In this document: positions 26,033 through 35,159 of the stretch, in pieces
Position numbering within the stretch: the first letter of the stretch is position 1
Layout of the letters: each line of letters opens with the position of its first letter
Program-made: the position numbers and the translations under genes
DNA from: UBA5336 sp038745855
Lineage (GTDB): Bacteria; Pseudomonadota; Alphaproteobacteria; Caulobacterales; Hyphomonadaceae
Length of the DNA: 64,000 nt
Assembly: GCA_038745855.1 (NCBI GenBank)
Contig: JBCDLC010000001.1
Location: 82,195 to 146,194, forward strand
Direction: 5' to 3'
The notes under the pieces: model-generated
What the model was told of the DNA's origin: nothing
What the model saw: the letters and a program-made list of their open reading frames with translations, nothing else
Databases searched by the model: none

Positions 26033-26959
26033 ATGGTCTTCCGAAATGCAGGCGCCTCTAGCGTCGTAGTACTTCTCTCCGCACTCGCCGCCTGCGATGG
26101 TGAAGCCACAGATCCGCCCGCACCCGTCGAGCCTGCAGCCAGCGAGACGGCGGCGATTTCTACGAACGACGCTGCTGCAGAGCAGCTGGAGTTGCACAAG
26201 CTCCCATGCGGCACGATCGAGATCTCGGACCTCGATCTGTTTTCAACCGCGGGCGATTATGCCGGAGTGCCTGATACTTTCACGAACACCTGCTGGCTTG
26301 TTCGACATCCAAACGGAGACCTTCTTTGGGATCTCGGCCTTCCGGGAATGCTCACGGCCGCAGGGCCCCAGGATCAAGGGATCTTCACGGTTTCCCTCAG
26401 CACGACCCTCCGCGAAGTTCTTGCCGCCCGCGGTATCCCCATGGAAACGATCGAACAGGTCTCGATTTCCCACAGCCACTTTGACCATATCGGCCAGGTT
26501 GACCAAATCGCACCGACCACGAAATGGCTGGTTCACCAGGACGAATACGCATTCATGTTCCCGAGCGATGGTGAGAACCCGCCCGATAATGCTGCCCAGT
26601 TTGCCCCCTTCGGCGACCTCGAGGCTGTGACTTTCTCCGGGAAGCGCGATGTGTTCGGTGACGGTTCGGTTCTCATCCATGAGACGCCCGGACATACGCC
26701 AGGTCACACCTCGCTGCAGGTCAACCTGCCGGACACGGGACCGGTGTTCCTGACAGGGGATCTTTACCACAGGGCTGAAAGCCGGGTGTTGCGCCGCGTC
26801 CCCCAATTCAATTGGGACGTCGAAAACGCTGACGCTCCAGGAGCGATCACCACGGCCTCCATGGACGCTTTCGAAGCCATTGTAGCCTCGGTGAACGGCC
26901 AAGTGATCATTCAGCACGAGCCCGTCGACGTCGACGCTTTTCCGGACGTGTCGTATTAG
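26033..26959 (+). CDS. MBL-fold lactonase-like lipoprotein
   Basis: 308 residues. Lipobox (LLSALAACDG), Pro/Ala linker, then a metallo-beta-lactamase domain with HSHFDHIG (about residue 146), HETPGHTPGHTSLQV and GDLYHRAES, i.e. both zinc sites. The layout agrees with the N-acyl-homoserine lactonase (AiiA/AttM) branch, though hydrolysis of another lactone or ester is possible. Being periplasmic or surface-bound is unusual for this branch. Convergent with the RTX gene. Confidence 0.8.
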   Translation: MVFRNAGASSVVVLLSALAACDGEATDPPAPVEPAASETAAISTNDAAAEQLELHKLPCGTIEISDLDLFSTAGDYAGVPDTFTNTCWLVRHPNGDLLWDLGLPGMLTAAGPQDQGIFTVSLSTTLREVLAARGIPMETIEQVSISHSHFDHIGQVDQIAPTTKWLVHQDEYAFMFPSDGENPPDNAAQFAPFGDLEAVTFSGKRDVFGDGSVLIHETPGHTPGHTSLQVNLPDTGPVFLTGDLYHRAESRVLRRVPQFNWDVENADAPGAITTASMDAFEAIVASVNGQVIIQHEPVDVDAFPDVSY

Positions 26960-26980
26960 GCGGGCATCGCTTTCGGCCGC

Positions 26981-28750
26981 TCAGCCGATGAGGTCGAGGC
27001 TGTCGAGAATATCAGCGAGATCAGCATTCTCGAATGTGATCTGCACCGAGCCGCTCGCAAACGTCACGTTGTTGCCTGACTGCGTGAAAGCATCCTCGGC
27101 GGCTGCGGTGCTAGCAAATCCGAAATCCACGAGCTGGACCGTTTCCCCAGCCTTGAAGCCGATGACGGTGTCGTTCGAGGTGACATCGGCATCGAACACG
27201 AAGGTATCGGTGCCGCCCTGTCCCCGGATCAGGTTGTTTCCAGCGCCCGCTTCAAGGATGTCATTGCCGCCGCCGCCGTTCAGCTCGTCATCACCACCGC
27301 CACCCATCAGGACGTCATTGCCAGCCGCACCGTTGATGAGGTCATCACCGCCCTGGCCGATGATTTCGTCATCGCCGCCCATGCCCAGCAGGATGTCATT
27401 ACCCGTCCCGCCATTGAGAAAGTCGTCATCGGCGCCGGCCAGGATTTCATCATCGCCTCCGCCACCAATCAGCCGGTCATCCCCTCGACCGCCAAACAGA
27501 AGGTCCGTGCCGCCATTGCCGTTGAAATCGTCATTTCCGGTTTGGCCGCGCAGGATGTCATTGCCGTTTCCGCCATCGCCCTGGTCATCGCCTTTGCCGC
27601 CGTTCAGCGTATCGTTGCCGTTGCCGCCGGCGAGTGTGTCGTCTCCGACGCCGCCATTGACGATGTCGTCTCCAGCCCCGCCGCGCACATCGTCATCACC
27701 CGCTGCGCCGAGCACGAGATCGTTTCCGCCGAAGCCCTCGAGCACATCATTGCCATCTCGGCCTTCGAGCCGGTTCGCATCGCCGTTTCCCCTTAGCGTG
27801 TCGCCCTCGGCCGAGCCGATCACGTTTTCGATGGAGACAAACGTATCGCCAGCCGCGTCCCGGCCTGACGAGAAGGCGTCGTTCGCGTCGAGCGATACTG
27901 TCACCGCTCCAGTGTTCACGTAGCTGACCGTATCGTTACCGTCATTCTCGTTCCGGTTCAGCTCACCGCCATTGAAGTCGTTTATCCCGCCGCCAGCGAC
28001 AAGAAGATCGTCACCATTGCCACCGAACAGCTCGGTCGCCCCGCCACCGGCCACCAACGTGTCGTTGCCGTCTCCGCCCGCCAGAAGCCAATCGATCGTC
28101 GCGTCGGGGTCGACGGTCACGATATCGTCACCGCCCACACCGAAGAATTTGGCCGTCTCGCGGAAATCATTGTTGGGGTCGTCCCAGCCAGTGACCCGTA
28201 CGCCAGTCAGATCGGTTTCGCCGCCTGCTTCGGTGTGGAAGAAATTGCGGACGTTGGCCACGACTTCGAAATTTTCGAGAAAGCCAGCCCTCACGGTCAC
28301 CGATGGCTCATTGGTCAGGTTCAGGAGTTCGAAGCCCGAAATGCCGGTGATCCCCGTGAGATTGATGCCAAGGAAGTTGCCGATAAGCAGGGTGTCAAAC
28401 CCCTCACCGCCAGCGAGGGTGCCATTTACGCTCTGGAACACGCGGATGGTGTCATTGCCGTCGCCAGCGTCCACCGAGACCGTGTTGGAAGACCCGATAT
28501 TGACCTGATCATCATCGTCGCCGCCACTGATCGTGTCTGACCCGATGGAGGTTATGAAGTCAGGGCCGTCGCCGCCGTTCAGGATGTTGGTGCCGGTACC
28601 GCCGAAAAGATCATCTGCGCCGCCCAACCCATTGAGGGTATCGTTGCCGTCTTCGCCGTCGGGCTCTTCTCCTGGAAAGCCACGGATGATGTCACGTTCG
28701 TCCGTGCCATCGAGGACGTCGTCACCCGTGGTGCCATTGATATCAGCCAT
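26981..28750 (-). CDS. RTX calcium-binding repeat protein
   Basis: 589 residues, very acidic, no N-terminal signal. Many GGxGxDxLxGG nonapeptides in two blocks (about 1-110 and 200-510) that bind Ca2+ as beta-rolls. The last 70 residues, ending ADILDSLDLIG, fit a type I secretion signal. No enzymatic domain seen, so it may be a surface or adhesion protein. No type I secretion genes are nearby. Confidence 0.85.
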   Translation of the reverse strand: MADINGTTGDDVLDGTDERDIIRGFPGEEPDGEDGNDTLNGLGGADDLFGGTGTNILNGGDGPDFITSIGSDTISGGDDDDQVNIGSSNTVSVDAGDGNDTIRVFQSVNGTLAGGEGFDTLLIGNFLGINLTGITGISGFELLNLTNEPSVTVRAGFLENFEVVANVRNFFHTEAGGETDLTGVRVTGWDDPNNDFRETAKFFGVGGDDIVTVDPDATIDWLLAGGDGNDTLVAGGGATELFGGNGDDLLVAGGGINDFNGGELNRNENDGNDTVSYVNTGAVTVSLDANDAFSSGRDAAGDTFVSIENVIGSAEGDTLRGNGDANRLEGRDGNDVLEGFGGNDLVLGAAGDDDVRGGAGDDIVNGGVGDDTLAGGNGNDTLNGGKGDDQGDGGNGNDILRGQTGNDDFNGNGGTDLLFGGRGDDRLIGGGGDDEILAGADDDFLNGGTGNDILLGMGGDDEIIGQGGDDLINGAAGNDVLMGGGGDDELNGGGGNDILEAGAGNNLIRGQGGTDTFVFDADVTSNDTVIGFKAGETVQLVDFGFASTAAAEDAFTQSGNNVTFASGSVQITFENADLADILDSLDLIG

Positions 28751-29212
28751 CTTTCCAACCCACTTTAGACAGGCCCAGATTGCGGTCTCTCGCCGCGACC
28801 GAAGTCCCTGTGCACAACACCTGCTTCGGGCATAGCAAAGCCTGGGCCATGGCGACCACTTACAAATACACAGTCATAACGCTTCGTGATGATTGATCGG
28901 CGGCAAGCGCGGCGTGCGGTGACCAAGGCCTGAAAAGAAGGCTCTAGTTTGTGGCCTCGGAACTGTTCGCTGCTCTTGCGCTTCCACTTTTTTCGTTCCG
29001 CCTTTCCGAAGATAAAAAGGCACGCAGCGGGGAGCGGTCTGGGTTTTCCGAATTAAAACAGGGTCTCTCCCGCCTGTTTCGCGGCTGATCTCCTATTACT
29101 CACGAACCCAACCCAAACGCGTGATCACCCGTGATTGGAAATCCTTACGCGAGTGTTCCATCTCTGTCGTGTCGAAAGCGACAAAGATAATCAGCACCAA
29201 AGGACGAGACCC
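28751..29212. other. divergent intergenic region between RTX and DM13 genes
   Basis: 462 bp without a gene. It must hold both promoters. Less GC-rich at 28860-28900. No clear operator recognised. Confidence 0.4.
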
Positions 29213-29650
29213 ATGAAAAACCAGTTTGCAGCCATCGCCCTCGCCGCATTTGCCGTCGTTCCTGCAACGATCGCCGTAGCGCCCATCGCATGCGCCCAGG
29301 TTGTTGAGGCCTCTGTCGCCGTCCAGCCTTCGGGGGATTTCGTTCGCAAGTCGAAGCGCTTGAAGGGCTCTTACACCGTGATCGAACGCGAAGGCCAAAC
29401 CATCATTCGCTTTTCCGATGACTTCCGCGCCGCCCGCGGCCCCGATTTGAAGGTCTTCTTGTCCCCGAACACCGTGGCAGACGTGAATGGTGATACGGCC
29501 ATCAACGGATCGATCAACCTCGGTGTGCTTGAAAGCACCAAAGGTGGTCAGGAATACGTTGTTCCAGCGGGTGTAAACCTCGACGATTTCGCATCGGTCC
29601 TAGTGCACTGCGAAGCGTACGCCGTGCTCTGGGGCGGAAGCGACCTTTAA
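29213..29650 (+). CDS. secreted DM13-domain protein
   Basis: 145 residues. Signal peptide (ends near IACAQ), then one DM13 domain: SYTVIEREGQTIIRFSDDF, GPDLKVFLSPNT and a terminal GVNLDDFASVLVHCEAYAVLWG with the single conserved Cys. DM13 is thought to act in redox or metal chemistry at the cell surface; exact role unknown. ATG 29213 follows GGACGAGA. Confidence 0.85.
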   Translation: MKNQFAAIALAAFAVVPATIAVAPIACAQVVEASVAVQPSGDFVRKSKRLKGSYTVIEREGQTIIRFSDDFRAARGPDLKVFLSPNTVADVNGDTAINGSINLGVLESTKGGQEYVVPAGVNLDDFASVLVHCEAYAVLWGGSDL

Positions 29651-29767
29651 TCCCCTCCATCGCTTCTTTCCCAATCGCCAGGCCCGGATCGGCTCCCATT
29701 TACCCGGTCCTCCCCTCCCGGGACCCCTCACCCCAAGTGGCACGTCTCCCGGTCTGGCTTCCCCTTC

Positions 29768-29850
29768 CGCGATAGCGGGTCATTCCTCCCCTCACTGACC
29801 CTTTCCGCTATCGCGCACCTTGCCCTGCCGGGTCTTCCCGTCCCCGGCAG
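29768..29850 (+). other. tandem hairpins in the fhs leader
   Basis: Stem 1: CGCGATAGCGG (29768-29778) with CCGCTATCGCG (29805-29815), extended by GTCA/TGAC. Stem 2: CTGCCGGG (29825-29832) with CCCGGCAG (29843-29850), then a pyrimidine-rich run. Between the DM13 and fhs genes. Could be a terminator or a regulatory leader; no known riboswitch matched by eye. Confidence 0.5.
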
Positions 29851-29959
29851 AGCATTTTCTTTATCCCTTGGTCCCAGCCCTTGCACTTCTCGCCTTTTGG
29901 ACGTCCCGTCCAGCGTGCCGGTGGCGACCGCCGGTGATTGAAAGGGGAGCCCACGCGCT

Positions 29960-31627
29960 ATGGCCAATCCGTTGTCTGATATCGAGATCGCCCGAAAAGC
30001 GGCCATGCATCCGATTGCGGAGATCGGCGCGACGCTGGGTCTTGGCACTGCGGACCTCATTCCCTACGGCCATGACAAGGCGAAGGTCGCGCGCCCCCCC
30101 AGGAGTGATGCCGAAGGAAAGCTCATACTGGTCACCGCGATCAACCCGACCCCCGCTGGGGAGGGCAAGACGACGACAACGGTCGGGCTCGGCGATGGGT
30201 TGTCCCGGCTCGGCAAGCGGACGGCGATCTGCATCCGCGAAGCGTCCCTTGGCCCCTGCTTCGGCGTCAAGGGCGGGGCGGCAGGCGGCGGCTACGCCCA
30301 GATCGTTCCCATGGAAGCCATGAACCTCCATTTCACGGGCGACCTTCACGCCGTCGGTGCCGCCCATAACCTCCTCGCGGCCATGCTCGACAATCATCTG
30401 CACTGGGGCAATGCCCTCGGCATCGATCCGCGCCGGATCACCTGGCGCCGCGCGGTCGATATGAACGACCGGGCCCTGCGGGGACTGGTTGTAGGTCTTG
30501 GGGGCCGGGCCCATGGCGTGCCCCGCGAAACCGGTTTTGACATTACCGTCGCTTCCGAAGTGATGGCGATCCTCTGCCTGTCCACAGACCTCGACGACCT
30601 GCAGCAACGGCTCGGCCGCATCAGCGTCGCCGAGACCCATGACGGCGCGGCAGTCACAGCGAAAGACCTCAAGGCCGATGGCGCCATGGCCGTTTTGCTC
30701 AAGGACGCCCTGATGCCGAACCTCGTGCAGACCCTGGAAGCCACCCCAGCCTTCGTCCATGGTGGCCCATTCGCCAATATCGCCCATGGCTGCAACAGTG
30801 TGATCGCCACCCGCACGGCGCTATCCCTGGCCGACTATGTGGTCACTGAAGCCGGCTTCGGCGCAGATCTCGGCGCGGAGAAATTCTTCAACATCAAATG
30901 CAGGAAGGCTGGCCTTGCTCCTTCGGCTGCGGTGATCGTGGCCACCATTCGGGCGCTGAAGATGAATGGCGGTCTACCGAAATCCGAGCTTGGCGCCGAG
31001 AGTGTCGCAGCCGTCGAGGCCGGACTCCCCAATCTCGCCCGCCATGTGGAGAATGTTCGCAAGTTCGGAGTGCCCGTCGTCATCGCGCTCAACCATTTCA
31101 CCGGCGACACGGATGCGGAGATCGCCGCGGTCCAGGCCTTCGCGGAAACCCTGGGCACCCCGGCCATAGTTTGCAAGCACTGGGCAGATGGCGGAGCAGG
31201 GGCTGAAGCCCTGGCCGAGACCCTCGTCGCGCTCGTGGAAACAGGGGAAGCGGCGTTCAAACCCCTTTACCCTGACGAACGACCCCTTTTCGAGAAGATC
31301 GAAACCGTCGCGCGGGAAATCTATCGTGCCGGGTCGGTCAGTGCCTCGCCCAAGGTCCTGAAACAGCTCGATCGGTGGCAGGCCGCTGGGCATGGCGACT
31401 TGCCCATCTGTGTCGCGAAGACACCCTACTCCTTCTCTGCCGACCCTGATATCCGCGGCGCCCCAGAAGGCTTCGACCTTCCCGTTCGGGATGTCCGCCT
31501 GTCAGCCGGGGCCGGTTTCATCGTCGCGCTCACTGGCGACGTGATGACCATGCCCGGCCTCCCGCGAACACCGGCTGCCGAAGCCATCCACCTCAACGCC
31601 GATGGCGAGATAGAAGGGCTTTTTTGA
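29960..31627 (+). CDS. fhs: formate-tetrahydrofolate ligase
   Basis: 555 residues, full length. ATP-dependent synthesis of 10-formyl-THF from formate. ATP loop TPAGEGKTTTTVGLGD, then KGGAAGGGYAQIVPMEAMNLHFTGDLHA and FGADLGAEKFFNIKCR. Cytoplasmic homotetramer in known cases. Single gene with a 309-bp structured leader. Confidence 0.98.
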   Translation: MANPLSDIEIARKAAMHPIAEIGATLGLGTADLIPYGHDKAKVARPPRSDAEGKLILVTAINPTPAGEGKTTTTVGLGDGLSRLGKRTAICIREASLGPCFGVKGGAAGGGYAQIVPMEAMNLHFTGDLHAVGAAHNLLAAMLDNHLHWGNALGIDPRRITWRRAVDMNDRALRGLVVGLGGRAHGVPRETGFDITVASEVMAILCLSTDLDDLQQRLGRISVAETHDGAAVTAKDLKADGAMAVLLKDALMPNLVQTLEATPAFVHGGPFANIAHGCNSVIATRTALSLADYVVTEAGFGADLGAEKFFNIKCRKAGLAPSAAVIVATIRALKMNGGLPKSELGAESVAAVEAGLPNLARHVENVRKFGVPVVIALNHFTGDTDAEIAAVQAFAETLGTPAIVCKHWADGGAGAEALAETLVALVETGEAAFKPLYPDERPLFEKIETVAREIYRAGSVSASPKVLKQLDRWQAAGHGDLPICVAKTPYSFSADPDIRGAPEGFDLPVRDVRLSAGAGFIVALTGDVMTMPGLPRTPAAEAIHLNADGEIEGLF

Positions 31628-31687
31628 GTCTGGAAAGCCGACGTCTGACGGCTGGCGCGCAGCTTGCTTTACTCCCGCTTCGCCAGC

Positions 31688-32455
31688 TTAGAATACGCCG
31701 TGGCGGCCTTTGCCCTTGGTGAAAGCTGTTGCGCCATCGCGGGTTTCGCCGGACCGGATCACCTCCCGTCCGCGCTGCGTTTCCATGCGCAAGGCCTCGC
31801 CTTCCGGAAGCGACCATTGCTCGAGCGCCGATAGACGATCGGATCGCATGCAGCGCTGGGGAAATGCAGACAGATCCTCGGCCAGGGCCAGCGCAGTCTC
31901 CAGCGCTTTACCAGCAGCCACAAGCCGATTGGCGAGACCGATGGCCATCGCTTCTTCGGAGCCGACTTCTCGGCCCGTTAAGATCAAGTCCATCGCCCGC
32001 GATCCGCCGATCAATCGCGGCAGCCGTACTGTCCCGCCATCGACCAGCGGAACGCCGAACCGGCGGCAAAACACGCCAAACCGCGCCGTCTCCGAGATCA
32101 CGCGGAGGTCGCACCAAATCGCCAGCTCAAAGCCGCCCGCCACCGCATGTCCCTCGACCGCTGCGATGACCGGCTTCGAAAGCTGAAGGCGTGTCGGTCC
32201 CATCGGGCCGAAATCGCCCGTTTCTTCCACACGGTTGCCGCGGCCCTCCGAAACGGCCCTAAGGTCCGCCCCGGCACAGAACGTACCGCCTTCACCGGTC
32301 AGGATTGCCACCGAAAGGGTGTCATCGCTGTCGAAAGACTTGAAGGCATCGTAGAGGGCTGCGGCCGTTTCGCCGTCCACGGCGTTCCTCACGCCCGGGC
32401 GATTGATTGTCACGATGAGGGTGGCCCCGCGGGTTTCAGTCAGGACGCTCGCCAT
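31688..32455 (-). CDS. enoyl-CoA hydratase/isomerase (crotonase) family
   Basis: 255 residues. Oxyanion-hole motifs GGTFCAGADLRAV and VEGHAVAGGFELAIWCDLRV. The usual second catalytic Glu position reads DGGTVRLPRLIGGS, in which an acidic residue of the hydratases (E164) is not in its common context, so isomerase or another crotonase reaction is possible. Twenty bp after (in its direction before) the VWA gene; same strand, perhaps one transcript. Confidence 0.88.
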   Translation of the reverse strand: MASVLTETRGATLIVTINRPGVRNAVDGETAAALYDAFKSFDSDDTLSVAILTGEGGTFCAGADLRAVSEGRGNRVEETGDFGPMGPTRLQLSKPVIAAVEGHAVAGGFELAIWCDLRVISETARFGVFCRRFGVPLVDGGTVRLPRLIGGSRAMDLILTGREVGSEEAMAIGLANRLVAAGKALETALALAEDLSAFPQRCMRSDRLSALEQWSLPEGEALRMETQRGREVIRSGETRDGATAFTKGKGRHGVF

Positions 32456-32474
32456 GTCGGGCCGCCTCGTTTTG

Positions 32475-33656
32475 TTACCGCTGCAGCTCTTTCATCGCTT
32501 CTTCCAGGCCCTTCAGCGTCAGCTCGAACATGCGCTGTGGCCCGATCAACTCACGGACAAGCTGAATCGACGGGGTGTAATCCCACGCCCCTTCCTTCAC
32601 CGGGTTGAGCCACACCATGGACGGATAGGTCTGCACGAAGCGCTGGATCCACAAACCGCCGGGTTCCTCGTTCCAGTGTTCGACGGAGCCCCCGGCGTAG
32701 GTGATCTCGTAGGGGCTCATCGAGGCATCCCCAACCACGACCACCTTGTAATCACTGGGGTACTTATGGAGCACGTCCCACGTCGAGATCTGGTCTGTCC
32801 GGCGCCGGCGATTGTCCTTCCAGAGGCCCTCATAGGGGCAGTTATGAAAGTAAAAGTGCTCGAGATTCTTGATTTCGGACCGGGCCGCCGAAAACAGCTC
32901 CTCGCAGACCCGCATATAAGGGTCCATCGACCCGCCTGCATCCAGAAGTAGCAGAACAGAGATCGAGTTCCGCCGCTCCGGCCGCATCGTCACATCGAGA
33001 TAGCCCTGGCGCGCCGAGTTCTTGATCGTGCTGTCGAGGTCCAGCTCCTCGTCGGCCCCGTCTCGCGCCCATTTCCTGAGCCGTTTCAGGGCGACCTTGA
33101 TGTTGCGTGTGCCGAGTTCGACGCTGTCATCGTAATTCTTGAACTCGCGCTTGTCCCAGACCTTCACGGCCCTGCGATGGCGCGACTTGTCCTGCCCAAC
33201 CCGGACCCCTTCGGGATTGTACCCATTGGCACCAAAGGGCGACGTGCCGCCCGTTCCGATCCACTTGTTGCCGCCCTCGTGGCGCTTCTTCTGCTCCTCG
33301 AGCCGTTCTTTCAGCGTCTCGATCAGCTTCTCGAAGCCGCCCATGGCTTCGATTTCAGCCTTTTCCTCGTCGCTAAGGAATTTCTCCGTCATCTTGCGGA
33401 GCCACTCCTCGGGCAGGTCCTGGACGTTCACCGCGTCTTCGAGACTGTCGAGGCCCTTGAAGACATGGCTGAAAACCCGGTCGAACTTGTCGAGGTTGCG
33501 CTCATCTTTCACAAGGGCCGAGCGCGAGAGGTAGTAGAATTCCTCGACTGACCGGTCCGTAACGCCCTTATCCATCGCCTCGATCAGGGCGAGATACTCC
33601 TTCAGCGTCACAGGCACTTTCGCCTCGCGCAAGGAGTTGAAGAAGTTCAGGAACAT
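32475..33656 (-). CDS. VWA-domain CoxE-like protein
   Basis: 393 residues. Helical N-terminus with FLNFFNSLREAKVPVTLKEYL, a charged coil (about 120-150), then a von Willebrand A domain with MIDAS LLLDAGGSMDPYM; the first Ser of DxSxS is Gly, as in other CoxE-like proteins. These partner with MoxR ATPases in maturing or inserting metal cofactors. The MoxR gene is 3.7 kb away on the same strand, with unrelated genes between. Confidence 0.9.
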   Translation of the reverse strand: MFLNFFNSLREAKVPVTLKEYLALIEAMDKGVTDRSVEEFYYLSRSALVKDERNLDKFDRVFSHVFKGLDSLEDAVNVQDLPEEWLRKMTEKFLSDEEKAEIEAMGGFEKLIETLKERLEEQKKRHEGGNKWIGTGGTSPFGANGYNPEGVRVGQDKSRHRRAVKVWDKREFKNYDDSVELGTRNIKVALKRLRKWARDGADEELDLDSTIKNSARQGYLDVTMRPERRNSISVLLLLDAGGSMDPYMRVCEELFSAARSEIKNLEHFYFHNCPYEGLWKDNRRRRTDQISTWDVLHKYPSDYKVVVVGDASMSPYEITYAGGSVEHWNEEPGGLWIQRFVQTYPSMVWLNPVKEGAWDYTPSIQLVRELIGPQRMFELTLKGLEEAMKELQR

Positions 33657-33768
33657 GGGCCGCCTCCCTTATCGTTCCCAAGGTAATACGCCCTGCCACC
33701 AATGTCCAAAACTGCCGTTGGGGAAAGGAGATAAGGATATTCTAACTCGGATGAGCTAGTCGGATACT

Positions 33769-34464
33769 GTGATGCTATGGGTGTGGAGAGTGCTGGCGAT
33801 CGCCCTTGTTGGGCTGGTTGCCTACGTGGGGGCGATTTACGACCGCTCCCACACGGCGCGGCTGAGTGATGCCCAGAAGACCCGTTTTGCGCACACTCAA
33901 TATGCCCATGCCGCGGCAGGCCGCGACTATCGCGCTGTTAGCACCTTCATCATGCTCCTAAATGCTGGGAACGAACCAAATGGCGATGATGGGCGCATCA
34001 AAGCGGCTTTTGAAACGCGCGCGGTTTGTGAAGCTGTCTTGCACGATTTGAACCAGATCAATCCCGGCGTGGTGATCATCCCTGAATACCTGTACGCGCC
34101 TAACTGCGTATGTCAGATGGAATATTTCGATGCAGTCGCTGACATTCTTGAGCTGCGGTCTCGGCAAACGGGGCCCGCTCTCTCGCGAACGCTCCTGTCG
34201 GCATTCCTGACAGAAGGAACCGCGATCTCCGACAAAGATGTAGGAAGTCTTGGTGTCTTGAGTCTGGCGGCAGCGCTGGGGCAGGCTGGGATATTCGCGC
34301 CTTCGGAAATTGATCAAGCCACTCTTCTGATGGACGGTCAGCGATCTCTTCCTGACTCGTGTCAGCGCTTTAGGAAGCTCGCCAGAGAGGCCGGGCTTAT
34401 CCAGCAGGAGAACCAGGAGCGTGCGCCGGTTGGCGATGCACTCGGTCTGCGGGGGACAACATGA
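33769..34464 (+). CDS. orphan membrane-anchored Cys protein, paralogue A
   Basis: 231 residues. One N-terminal membrane helix (VLAIALVGLVAYVGAIY), then a soluble domain with VCEAVL, IPEYLYAPNCVCQM, SLAAALGQAGIFAP and LPDSCQRFRKL. The same cysteine pattern is in the next gene, so the two are paralogues by duplication. No family recognised. GTG 33769 or ATG 33772. Overlaps the next ORF by 4 bp. Confidence 0.65.
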   Translation: MMLWVWRVLAIALVGLVAYVGAIYDRSHTARLSDAQKTRFAHTQYAHAAAGRDYRAVSTFIMLLNAGNEPNGDDGRIKAAFETRAVCEAVLHDLNQINPGVVIIPEYLYAPNCVCQMEYFDAVADILELRSRQTGPALSRTLLSAFLTEGTAISDKDVGSLGVLSLAAALGQAGIFAPSEIDQATLLMDGQRSLPDSCQRFRKLAREAGLIQQENQERAPVGDALGLRGTT

Positions 34465-35102
34465 ATCCCAAGGCGCCCTGGGTCGTGACAGCAATTGTAG
34501 CGGTTTGCTCGCTGGCCATGTTTGCCATGGATGCGACGAAACCGCCACCCGATGCTTCAATCCCGGCGGCTCCCCAAGGCGGCATTCAACCCGTTCTCGC
34601 CGCGCTTGAAGCTCTTGATGGCCTGCACAATCAGCATCTTCTTCTCCTCCACGTCGACGTCCACACTGGCGAGATGGTCGATGATGAAGAGCTGACGTTT
34701 TTCGAGCCTCACAGTCTTTGTGTGAGTGCCTACAAACACATCGCAGAAGAAGCGCCTGAGAGCGTTGCTGTACCTTCAGATCTCTACACGGAAGCGTGCG
34801 ACTGCATCGTTGAGGCGTCGTTTGGCTGGGTGGACGCCATAGCGTGGGACAACGAAGCCGAGAAACGATTGACGGCTCGCTCCCGCTATTTCGAAGGATT
34901 TCTGCGCGAGATACACGGAGTGCGCGAGCACAGGCGTATCCTCAATTCGCTCGTGATCGCGGCAAGTACTGGCCAGGCGAACATCACAACGCCGTTCTAT
35001 TTTTTCGACTATGGAGACGCAATGAGAAACAACGTTCCCAAAAGCATGACCCTGGCATGCGACCACTACGAGACGCTCAGGAATGCCAGGGGCGCTTACT
35101 GA
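34461..35102 (+). CDS. orphan membrane-anchored Cys protein, paralogue B
   Basis: 213 residues. N-terminal helix (VVTAIVAVCSLAMFAM), then LCVSAYKHIAEE, VPSDLYTEACDCIV, SLVIAASTGQANITTP and MTLACDHYETLRNARGA, which line up with paralogue A. Start overlaps the preceding stop (ATGA): coupled. Probably one complex or operon in the envelope. Confidence 0.65.
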   Translation: MNPKAPWVVTAIVAVCSLAMFAMDATKPPPDASIPAAPQGGIQPVLAALEALDGLHNQHLLLLHVDVHTGEMVDDEELTFFEPHSLCVSAYKHIAEEAPESVAVPSDLYTEACDCIVEASFGWVDAIAWDNEAEKRLTARSRYFEGFLREIHGVREHRRILNSLVIAASTGQANITTPFYFFDYGDAMRNNVPKSMTLACDHYETLRNARGAY

Positions 35103-35159
35103 TCGCGAGGGACGCCAACCGATTTGCCAGGCCCTGGAATTAGGCGCACAAGGGACACG

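Noticed and set aside
27542..27796. Plus-strand ORF opposite the RTX gene
   Set aside because: Val/Ile/Ala-rich only because the RTX repeats are read in reverse.
27000..28740. CRISPR-like or VNTR repeat array
   Set aside because: The regular spacing comes from RTX nonapeptide codons; repeats are degenerate in DNA.
28960..29000. EcfG-type promoter (GGAAC ... CGTT) before the DM13 gene
   Set aside because: The two elements are about 30 bp apart, not 16-17.
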